A stretch of 5,002 bases of DNA, from the NCBI GenBank assembly GCA_945878965.1, contig CAMCUJ010000123.1:1-5002 (forward strand). Direction: 5' to 3'. Shown here in pieces: positions 1 to 5,002 of this stretch. Under the pieces are notes generated by a model that saw only the letters and a list, made by a program, of their open reading frames with translations, made no database searches and was not told the DNA's origin. Both the position numbers and the translations under genes were made by a program. Position 1 is the first letter of the stretch. Each line of letters begins with the position of its first letter. The DNA comes from an uncultured Clostridia bacterium (GTDB lineage Bacteria; Bacillota; Clostridia; Monoglobales; Monoglobaceae).

Positions 1-12
1 TGTAAATTTCAC

Positions 13-38
13 ACAAATGGTTTCGCAAAACCATTTGT
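13..38. repeat. 26-bp near-perfect palindrome (hairpin or operator) upstream of the esterase genes
   Basis: Bases 13-23 (ACAAATGGTTT) are the exact reverse complement of 28-38, separated by the four bases CGCA; only the pair 24/27 breaks the symmetry. As RNA this is an 11-bp hairpin with a tetraloop; as DNA it is a long dyad suited to a dimeric regulator. No T-tract follows on the + strand, and on the - strand only short T runs follow, so it is not a convincing rho-independent terminator. It lies 42 bases before the first esterase start. An operator, an RNA processing signal or a dispersed palindromic repeat are all possible; the sequence alone does not decide. Confidence 0.6.
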
Positions 39-79
39 TCAGTAGACATTAATTAAATAAACCCGAAAGGAATAACAAA

Positions 80-889
80 ATGATATATAATAAGATTAAT
101 TTAAGAGAAAACGAAACAGACGGTTTTATGCCAACTCTTACGACATATATAATAGACGATCCGATGGAGATGGATAGAAAAAGAGGTGCGGTTCTGATTT
201 GCCCGGGCGGAGGATATCAGAGATGTTCATTAAGAGAAAGCGAGCCTATAGCACTTAAGTTTAATTCGGCAGGCTATCACGCATTTGTTTTGAACTACTG
301 TACTGCACCGAGTAAATATCCCGAGGGGCTTAAGGACACTTCAAACGCTATGCAGTTAATTCGTGAAAATGCGGAGAATTGGAATATTGATAAAGAAAAA
401 ATTGCTGTATGCGGATTTTCGGCAGGAGGTCATTTAGCGGCATCGCTTTGTACATTCTTTGACGATGAAATTTTAGGCGTTAATGATAAAAGCAATAAGC
501 CGAATGCGTTAATTCTTTCGTATCCCGTTATAACTTCGGGTGAGTTTGCACACAGAGGCTCATTTGAAAATTTACTCGGCGAAAATGCGGATGAAAAAAT
601 GCTTGAAAAAATGTCGCTTGAAAAACAGGTTCGTTCCGACATTCCGCCTGTATTTTTATGGCATACCTATACAGATAAATCTGTTCCTGTAGAAAATTCA
701 CTTATGTATGCACTAAAGCTTAAGGAATATAATATACCTCTTGAGATGCACATATTCCCAAGCGGAGGTCACGGACTTTCGCTTGCAACAAAAGAAGTTG
801 CAAAGGACGAAAACGGAATTTATCCGAATGTTGCCGTATGGATAGACTTGGCGGTTACGTGGCTTAATAATCTTTTTAATCAAGATTAG
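80..889 (+). CDS. Alpha/beta hydrolase, intracellular acetyl esterase/acetylxylan-esterase-like (first paralogue)
   Basis: This 269-residue protein is a complete single-domain serine hydrolase of the Aes / BD-FAE-like esterase group. The oxyanion-hole motif CPGGGY is at 41-46, the nucleophile elbow GFSAGGH puts the catalytic Ser at 114, the acid is probably Asp199 in the segment HTYTDKSVP, and the base is His231 in GGHG. There is no signal peptide or membrane segment, so it should act in the cytoplasm. Family members remove acetyl or similar short acyl groups from sugars; the actual substrate is inferred, not visible. The ATG at 80 is preceded by AAAGGAA at 66-72 with good spacing. A paralogue follows 28 bases downstream, roughly half identical by hand alignment, so the two probably share a transcript. 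No promoter is evident in the 79 bases upstream; it may lie outside the window. Confidence 0.9.
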   Translation: MIYNKINLRENETDGFMPTLTTYIIDDPMEMDRKRGAVLICPGGGYQRCSLRESEPIALKFNSAGYHAFVLNYCTAPSKYPEGLKDTSNAMQLIRENAENWNIDKEKIAVCGFSAGGHLAASLCTFFDDEILGVNDKSNKPNALILSYPVITSGEFAHRGSFENLLGENADEKMLEKMSLEKQVRSDIPPVFLWHTYTDKSVPVENSLMYALKLKEYNIPLEMHIFPSGGHGLSLATKEVAKDENGIYPNVAVWIDLAVTWLNNLFNQD

Positions 890-917
890 GCAGTGAATAT
901 TAAAGGGAGAAATAAAA

Positions 918-1760
918 ATGATAATTGAAACAATGAATTTATGGGATAGTGTGGACGGAAATTTTACGCCGACTCTGACAGGATATATACTCGAACCTGT
1001 TCTTGAAGAAAACAAAAAAAGGGGAGCTGTTCTGCTTTGCCCGGGAGGAGGATATGCAAGACGTTCGCCGAGAGATAAACAGCCTATGGCACTTAAATTC
1101 AATGCCGCAGGCTATCACGCATTTATTCTTGAATACAGAGTTGCTCCGGATAAATTTCCAAAACCGCTGTTTGATATTTCAAAGGCAGTAAGTATAATTC
1201 GTGAGAACGCTGAAAAATGGAATGTTGATGAAAATTTAATTGTGCCGTGCGGTTTTTCAGCCGGCGCTCATCTTGCACAAATGCTCGGTGTATTCTGGTC
1301 TGAGGAATTTATATATTCTCAAACCGGAATTAAAAAGGGAACGAATAAGCCGAACGGTTTGATTTTAACTTACCCTGTTGTTTCTTCGGGAAAATTCGCT
1401 CACAAAGGTTCTTTTAATAATCTCTTGGGCGAAAATGCAGACGAAAAAATGTCGGAGCTTGTGTCGATTGAAAAACAGGTAAATGAAAATATGCCTCCAA
1501 CATTTATATGGCATACCTGTATGGATAAAGCTTCGCCTCTTGAAAACAGTCTGCTTCTTGCGGAAAAGCTCCGTGAACATGATATTCCTATTGAAATGCA
1601 CATATTCCCAAACGGTGGTCACGGCTTCAAAATAGATACAGAGGAGGAAGAAGATTTAAACTCTACTCTTCCCGATACTAAAACGTGGGTAGAGCTTACC
1701 GTAAAATGGCTGAAAAGACTTGCGGAAATTAATTCTCAAAACAAAAACGAAAAATGTTAA
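918..1760 (+). CDS. Alpha/beta hydrolase, intracellular acetyl esterase/acetylxylan-esterase-like (second paralogue)
   Basis: This 280-residue protein is a tandem paralogue of the gene before it. The whole catalytic apparatus is kept: CPGGGY at 41-46, GFSAGAH with Ser114, probable acid Asp203 in HTCMDKASP, and His235 in GGHG. By hand alignment about 53% of residues match the first copy. The differences cluster at the N-terminus, in a four-residue longer loop around 131-143, and in the acidic C-terminal third (the run TEEEED at 241-246). These are surface regions that could change substrate choice. No signal peptide is present, so it is probably cytoplasmic. AAAGGGAG at 902-909 is a good ribosome binding site for the ATG at 918. 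A sugar-ester deacetylase role is inferred from the family; a feruloyl or other short-acyl esterase is an alternative. No strong terminator follows the gene. Confidence 0.9.
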   Translation: MIIETMNLWDSVDGNFTPTLTGYILEPVLEENKKRGAVLLCPGGGYARRSPRDKQPMALKFNAAGYHAFILEYRVAPDKFPKPLFDISKAVSIIRENAEKWNVDENLIVPCGFSAGAHLAQMLGVFWSEEFIYSQTGIKKGTNKPNGLILTYPVVSSGKFAHKGSFNNLLGENADEKMSELVSIEKQVNENMPPTFIWHTCMDKASPLENSLLLAEKLREHDIPIEMHIFPNGGHGFKIDTEEEEDLNSTLPDTKTWVELTVKWLKRLAEINSQNKNEKC

Positions 1761-1788
1761 AAAAAGATTGTTAATTTTTTAACTATTC

Positions 1789-1817
1789 TTGTATATAGAA
1801 TGAAAATTGTGTATAAT
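1789..1817 (+). promoter_or_regulatory. Sigma-A-type promoter for pta-ackA
   Basis: The -10 hexamer TATAAT (1812-1817) matches the consensus exactly. It lies 17 bases after TTGTAT (1789-1794), which matches TTGACA in the three most conserved positions. Transcription should start near 1824, giving pta a leader of about 130 bases. The promoter lies just after the second esterase gene and marks the pta-ackA unit as separately transcribed, although read-through from the esterases is not excluded. Confidence 0.75.
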
Positions 1818-1823
1818 AGATAT

Positions 1824-1956
1824 GATGGAGATAAGTAAATATTATTTCCCAAAAGAGAACCGTTTATTCTAAATTTACGGGTTAAAGGTTATACATTATC
1901 AGCTCACGATAATGACAATACTAATACTCATGTGAGCAGAAAGGCTTGTATCAGAA
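1824..1956 (+). promoter_or_regulatory. Structured 5' leader of pta with a predicted H-type pseudoknot next to the ribosome binding site
   Basis: The leader runs from the predicted transcription start to the pta ATG. An upstream element pairs AACCG (1858-1862) with CGG-TT (1878-1883, bulged G1881), enclosing TTTA/TAAA (1863-1866 with 1870-1873). The downstream element is stronger. CATTATC (1894-1900) pairs perfectly with GATAATG (1908-1914), and six of the seven loop bases, GCTCAC (1902-1907), pair perfectly with GTGAGC (1932-1937). That is an H-type pseudoknot with a 1-base first loop, no base between the stems, and a 17-base A-rich last loop (1915-1931). The pseudoknot ends one base before AGAAAGG (1938-1944), the only plausible pta ribosome binding site. 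This layout suggests control of translation by a ligand or protein. I do not recognise a described RNA family; function is inference. Confidence 0.5.
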
Positions 1957-2955
1957 ATGGAAACTTTTGTAGAAAAAGCAAAAAGACTTGCGAAAGAAAA
2001 TTTAAAGACTATTGTTTTGGCAGAGGGCGAGGAAATAAGAGTAATAAAAGCTGCCGCAACAATATTAAATGAGGGATTTGCAAAGCTTATACTTGTAGGA
2101 AATCCCGATAGAATAAAGGAAAAGGCAGAGGGTCTTGACATTTCAAAGGCGGAAATTATAGATCCCGAAGCAAGTGACAAATTTGACGATTTTGCAAACT
2201 CATTCTATGAGATGAGAAAAGCAAAGGGAATGACAGAAGAAAAGGCAAGAGAAACAATGAAAAATCCTCTTTACTTTGGAGTAATGCTTGTTAAGAAGGG
2301 TTTTGCCGACGGTATGGTTGCAGGTTCGATAAATTCAACAGCAAACGTACTAAGACCGTCACTTCAGATACTAAAGACAGCTCCGGGAACAAAGGTAGTT
2401 TCAGCATTCTTCCTAATGGTAGTTCCGGACTGTGAGCTTGGCGAAAACGGAACATTTGTATTCGGCGACTGCGGACTTAATGAGTATCCGACATCAGAAC
2501 AGCTTGCAGAAATCGCAGTTTCATCTGCCGCTTCATTTAAGGCGCTTGTAGGAGCAGAGCCAAAGGTTGCTATGCTTTCATATTCTACATACGACAGTGC
2601 AAAATCCGAGCATGTGGACAAGGTTAAGGAGGCTACAAAGCTTGCAAAGGAAATAGCTCCTGAGTTAAAGCTTGACGGCGAGCTTCAGCTTGACGCCGCA
2701 TTAATTCCTGAGATTGGAAAGCTTAAGGCACCTCAGAGCACAGTTGCAGGAGAAGCTAATGTTCTTATATTCCCTAATCTTGATGCCGGAAATATCGGTT
2801 ACAAGCTTGTACAAAGACTTGCAAAGGCTGAGGCTTACGGACCTCTTACACAGGGTATGGCAAAGCCGGTTAATGACCTTTCAAGAGGATGCAGTGCTGA
2901 GGATATCGTTGGCGTAGTTGCAATTACTTGTGTTCAGGCACAGATGCAGGAATAA
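1957..2955 (+). CDS. pta: Phosphate acetyltransferase (phosphotransacetylase)
   Basis: Pta converts acetyl-CoA and phosphate to acetyl phosphate and CoA in the cytoplasm, the first step of acetate formation. At 332 residues it is the short single-domain form, without the N-terminal regulatory domain of enterobacterial Pta. Recognisable family blocks are [17 protein letters not shown] (119-135), [14 protein letters not shown] (240-253), [13 protein letters not shown] (272-284) and [16 protein letters not shown] (303-318). Active-site residues known from the Methanosarcina thermophila enzyme appear at the same numbers: Arg87, Arg133, Ser309, Arg310 and Asp316. The start is fixed: an in-frame TGA lies at 1933-1935 and no other start codon falls between it and the ATG. 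The ribosome binding site AGAAAGG is modest and 12 bases away, so translation may be limiting and open to control by the leader. AckA follows after 25 bases. Confidence 0.97.
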   Translation: METFVEKAKRLAKENLKTIVLAEGEEIRVIKAAATILNEGFAKLILVGNPDRIKEKAEGLDISKAEIIDPEASDKFDDFANSFYEMRKAKGMTEEKARETMKNPLYFGVMLVKKGFADGMVAGSINSTANVLRPSLQILKTAPGTKVVSAFFLMVVPDCELGENGTFVFGDCGLNEYPTSEQLAEIAVSSAASFKALVGAEPKVAMLSYSTYDSAKSEHVDKVKEATKLAKEIAPELKLDGELQLDAALIPEIGKLKAPQSTVAGEANVLIFPNLDAGNIGYKLVQRLAKAEAYGPLTQGMAKPVNDLSRGCSAEDIVGVVAITCVQAQMQE

Positions 2956-2966
2956 TTTTAAATATC

Positions 2967-2973
2967 GGAGGGG
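2967..2973 (+). promoter_or_regulatory. Ribosome binding site that sets the ackA start
   Basis: GGAGGGG lies 7 bases before the ATG at 2981. It decides between this start and an in-frame ATG at 2918, which lies inside pta and would add 21 residues unlike any acetate kinase N-terminus. The site is much stronger than the one in front of pta. Confidence 0.85.
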
Positions 2974-2980
2974 AACTCAA

Positions 2981-4180
2981 ATGAAAATTTTGGTAATAAA
3001 TGCTGGTAGTTCATCACTTAAATATCAGCTTATAGATATGGAAACAGAAAAGGTTTTAGCCAAGGGTCTATGCGAAAGAATAGGCATTGATGGCTCAAAG
3101 CTTACACACACACCTTTTGGAAAGGACAAGACTGTAATTGAGCAGCCGATGAAGGATCATTCAGACGCTATAAAATTGGTTCTTGAGGCTCTTACAAATG
3201 CAGAATACGGTGTAATTTCAAGTATGGATGAGATTTCTGCCGTAGGTCACAGAGTAGTTCACGGCGGTGAATTTTTCAGCAAGTCGGTTGTAATAGATGA
3301 TAACGTAAAGAAAGCAATCGACCAGTGCGTACCGCTTGCACCTCTACACAATCCGGCGAACCTAATCGGTATTGAGGCATGCGAGAAGGCTATGCCGGGT
3401 GTTCCTCAGACAGCCGTTTTTGATACAGCATTCCATCAGACAATGCCGAGAGAAGCTTATATGTATGCGCTTCCTTATGATTTATATGAAAAGGACAAGA
3501 TTAGAAAATACGGTTTCCACGGAACATCTCATAAGTATGTTGCAAATCAGGCAGCTGAAATGCTTGGCAAACCGCTTTCAGAGCTTAAGCTTATCACATT
3601 CCACTTAGGAAACGGCTCAAGTGTTACAGCTATCAATAAGGGCAAATCTGTAGATACTTCAATGGGATTTACTCCGCTTGCGGGTGTTGTTATGGGTACT
3701 CGTTCGGGTATGCTTGATCCGGCTATAATTAAGTTTATAGCAGACAAAGAGAATATGACTCTTGAGCAGATAGACACGCTTCTTAATAAGGAATCGGGTG
3801 TTTATGGTATTTCGGGCTTAAGCAGTGATTTCAGAGATCTTGCGGCGGCTGCAAATGACGGCAATGAAAGAGCTAAGCTTGCCATTGATATGTTTATATA
3901 CAGCGTAAGAAAATTCCTTGGCGAATACATAGTTGTTTTGGGCGGAGTTGACGCTGTTGTATTTACAGCCGGAATAGGCGAGAATACCGCTGATATGAGA
4001 GCCGCAATTCTTAATAATACAGAATTCCTCGGAATTGAAGTTGACCCTGCTAAGAATGCTGAGGCAATCAGAGGAAAGCAGCTTGATATAAGTGCGGCAA
4101 ATTCTAAGGTTAAGACTCTTGTAATACCTACAAATGAGGAGCTTATGATTGCAAAAGAAACTGCAGAGCTTATAAAATAA
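2981..4180 (+). CDS. ackA: Acetate kinase
   Basis: AckA transfers the phosphate of acetyl phosphate to ADP, giving acetate and ATP, and completes the pathway begun by Pta; the reverse direction allows acetate uptake. The protein is 399 residues, the usual length, and starts with the family signature [14 protein letters not shown]. Residues known to act in the Methanosarcina thermophila enzyme are at the same numbers: Asn7, Arg91, Asp148, His180 and Arg241. The nucleotide-binding GIGEN is at 331-335, and the C-terminal TNEE motif at 384-387 supplies the conserved Glu. It belongs to the ASKHA fold (acetate kinase, sugar kinase, Hsp70, actin). It is 25 bases behind pta and surely cotranscribed with it. 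In many Clostridia ackA is followed by the DUF177-rpmF pair; here sigH follows instead, after 81 bases. Confidence 0.97.
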   Translation: MKILVINAGSSSLKYQLIDMETEKVLAKGLCERIGIDGSKLTHTPFGKDKTVIEQPMKDHSDAIKLVLEALTNAEYGVISSMDEISAVGHRVVHGGEFFSKSVVIDDNVKKAIDQCVPLAPLHNPANLIGIEACEKAMPGVPQTAVFDTAFHQTMPREAYMYALPYDLYEKDKIRKYGFHGTSHKYVANQAAEMLGKPLSELKLITFHLGNGSSVTAINKGKSVDTSMGFTPLAGVVMGTRSGMLDPAIIKFIADKENMTLEQIDTLLNKESGVYGISGLSSDFRDLAAAANDGNERAKLAIDMFIYSVRKFLGEYIVVLGGVDAVVFTAGIGENTADMRAAILNNTEFLGIEVDPAKNAEAIRGKQLDISAANSKVKTLVIPTNEELMIAKETAELIK

Positions 4181-4191
4181 TTGATAATTAC

Positions 4192-4220
4192 TTTTTAAAG
4201 TTAAATAAAAATTTTAGAAT
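4192..4220 (+). promoter_or_regulatory. Possible weak promoter for sigH
   Basis: TAGAAT (4215-4220) is one mismatch from TATAAT. The hexamer 17 bases upstream, TTTTTA (4192-4197), fits TTGACA poorly, at three of six positions. The region is so AT-rich that such matches arise by chance. If unreal, sigH depends on read-through from ackA, since no terminator is visible in the 81-base gap. Confidence 0.25.
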
Positions 4221-4245
4221 TTAAATTACGGTAGGAACGGTTTAG

Positions 4246-4252
4246 AAGGAGG
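4246..4252 (+). promoter_or_regulatory. Perfect Shine-Dalgarno that sets the TTG start of sigH
   Basis: AAGGAGG is fully complementary to the 16S rRNA tail and lies 9 bases before TTG at 4262. The first in-frame ATG is 33 codons further on, inside conserved sigma-factor sequence, and has no such site before it. Confidence 0.85.
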
Positions 4253-4261
4253 AGATTACGA

Positions 4262-4897
4262 TTGAATACAGAGATTGATAATTTCACTTCTAAACCCGAA
4301 TATACCGAGCTTTCGGATGAGGAGCTTGTTAAGCTTTCGGCAAGCGATGAGCTTGCAATGGAGATTCTGATTTCAAGATATAAAAATCTTGCACGTTCAA
4401 AGGCGCGTATTTATTTTCTTGTAGGAGCAGACCGTGACGATATCATTCAAGAGGGAATGATTGGACTTTTTAAGGCTGTAAGAGATTTTGATGAAACTAA
4501 GGTTGCATCGTTTAAAAGCTTTGCAGAGCTTTGCGTAAAGCGGCAGATTATTACGGCAATAAAAACGGCTACACGTCAGAAGCATATTCCGCTTAATTCG
4601 TATGTTTCATTAAGTAAGCCTGTATATGATGAGGATTCGGAGAGGACTTTGGCGGATACTCTGCTTGAAAATGTTTCAACAGACCCTGAGCATTTATTTA
4701 TAACCAAGGAAACCTTTGAGGATATCGAAGTTAAGATAAATGCGGCACTCAGTCGTTTTGAAAGCGAGGTTCTTGATATGTACCTTGACGGAAATTCATA
4801 TCAGGAAATTGCGGAGTTTATGAACAGAGCTCCTAAATCTATTGATAATGCTCTTCAGCGAATAAAGCGAAAGATTGATAAAATTGTAAGGGGATAA
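4262..4897 (+). CDS. sigH: RNA polymerase sigma factor SigH (Spo0H, sigma-30), early sporulation/stationary phase
   Basis: SigH redirects RNA polymerase to transition-phase and early sporulation promoters in Firmicutes. The 211-residue protein closely resembles Bacillus subtilis SigH (about 218 residues) along its whole length. Region 2 spans about 36-110, with GADRDDIIQEGMIGLFKA (55-72) contacting core polymerase and the very characteristic RQIITAIKTATRQKHIPLNS (94-113) covering the -10 recognition helix. Region 4 spans about 155-207, with a helix-turn-helix at SYQEIAEFMNRAPKSIDNAL (179-198) for -35 recognition. Regions 2 and 4 are joined by a short linker with no full region 3, as in other small sigma-70 factors. 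The start is TTG behind a perfect ribosome binding site. It stands 81 bases after ackA with no clear terminator between; a terminator follows directly. The gene is intact, with no visible anti-sigma partner. Confidence 0.96.
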   Translation: MNTEIDNFTSKPEYTELSDEELVKLSASDELAMEILISRYKNLARSKARIYFLVGADRDDIIQEGMIGLFKAVRDFDETKVASFKSFAELCVKRQIITAIKTATRQKHIPLNSYVSLSKPVYDEDSERTLADTLLENVSTDPEHLFITKETFEDIEVKINAALSRFESEVLDMYLDGNSYQEIAEFMNRAPKSIDNALQRIKRKIDKIVRG

Positions 4898-4951
4898 GAT
4901 GTACTCCGCCTTTATAATGAAAAAGGTGAAAAGGACATCTTATTTTTGTTT
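4894..4951 (+). terminator. Rho-independent terminator after sigH
   Basis: ATAAGATGT (4894-4902) pairs perfectly with ACATCTTAT (4935-4943). Inside it CGCCTTT (4907-4913) pairs with AAAGGTG (4922-4928, one G-U pair) around an 8-base loop. The stem is followed at once by TTTTTGTTT (4943-4951). Its first arm begins inside the last sense codon and covers the sigH stop codon (4895-4897). It probably ends the pta-ackA-sigH transcript. Confidence 0.85.
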
Positions 4952-4952
4952 C

Positions 4953-4976
4953 AATAAGGCGCAGAGCGCCGTTATT
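4953..4976. repeat. GC-rich hairpin just past the sigH terminator
   Basis: AATAAGGCGC (4953-4962) pairs with GCGCC plus TTATT (4966-4970 and 4972-4976) around the loop AGA, with G4971 bulged, giving 10 base pairs. No T-tract follows on either strand, so it is not a simple second terminator. It may belong to the leader of the next gene, a dispersed repeat, or a 3'-end stabilising structure. The remaining bases to 5002 hold no recognisable gene. Confidence 0.5.
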
Positions 4977-5002
4977 CAACGTTTTCGGTGGGAAAAAGGT
5001 AC

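Noticed and set aside
34..60. Promoter for the first esterase between the palindrome and its ribosome binding site
   Set aside because: TTGTTC at 35-40 has no acceptable -10 at normal spacing, and AT-rich matches further on would place the transcript start on the ribosome binding site.
713..1102. 129-codon open frame on the - strand across the two esterase genes
   Set aside because: It lies antisense to two well-recognised genes, has no recognisable domain, and is explained by the codon pattern of the opposite strand. The same applies to the other - strand frames in the window.
1756..1783. GTTAAAAAA / TTTTTTAAC inverted repeat as a terminator for the esterase genes
   Set aside because: The 9-bp stem has only one G-C pair and a 10-base loop, and no T-tract follows. 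It is too weak to call a terminator.
1822..1872. 16-codon upstream open frame (ATG at 1822 to TAA at 1870) in the pta leader as a leader peptide
   Set aside because: It begins at about the predicted transcription start with no ribosome binding site, and its codons show no run of one amino acid that would suggest attenuation.
2918..2980. ATG at 2918 as the ackA start, giving a 420-residue protein overlapping pta
   Set aside because: The extra 21 residues do not resemble any acetate kinase. The family signature begins at the ATG at 2981, which has a strong GGAGGGG 7 bases upstream.
4977..5002. Start of a tRNA, T-box or gene at the right edge
   Set aside because: Only about 26 bases remain, with no acceptor-stem pairing, T-box sequence or start codon with ribosome binding site that I can support.

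Overview
This AT-rich window carries five genes, all on the + strand. It looks like a chromosomal piece of a spore-forming, fermentative member of the Clostridia (Firmicutes). The reasons are a clear SigH-type sporulation sigma factor, a pta-ackA acetate pathway pair, strong GGAGG-type ribosome binding sites, and intracellular acetyl-esterase-like hydrolases of a kind common in gut Clostridia. The genus cannot be fixed from the sequence alone. I see no mobile element, CRISPR array, tRNA or rRNA.

Layout. Positions 1-79 hold a near-perfect 26-bp palindrome and a ribosome binding site. Positions 80-889 and 918-1760 are two tandem paralogous alpha/beta hydrolases, 28 bases apart and probably one transcript. 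Positions 1761-1956 hold a good sigma-A-type promoter followed by a structured leader of about 130 bases. The leader ends in a textbook H-type pseudoknot placed immediately before the pta ribosome binding site. Pta (1957-2955) and ackA (2981-4180) follow as a tight pair. After an 81-base gap without an obvious terminator comes sigH (4262-4897), which starts at TTG behind a perfect Shine-Dalgarno sequence. A rho-independent terminator that overlaps the sigH stop codon closes the unit, and a second, GC-rich hairpin lies just beyond it.

How the genes fit together. Pta and AckA convert acetyl-CoA to acetate through acetyl phosphate and yield ATP. The two upstream hydrolases, if they are sugar-ester deacetylases as their family suggests, would release acetate in the cytoplasm from imported acetylated sugars. 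SigH directs early stationary-phase and sporulation transcription in Firmicutes. Its position directly after ackA, with no strong terminator between, allows some sigH transcription to depend on the acetate operon; this is inference.

The best candidate for something undescribed is the pta leader: its layout (hairpin, interlocking downstream pairing, then ribosome binding site) resembles small translation-controlling riboswitches. I do not recognise it as a known family. The coding genes themselves look ordinary and intact.
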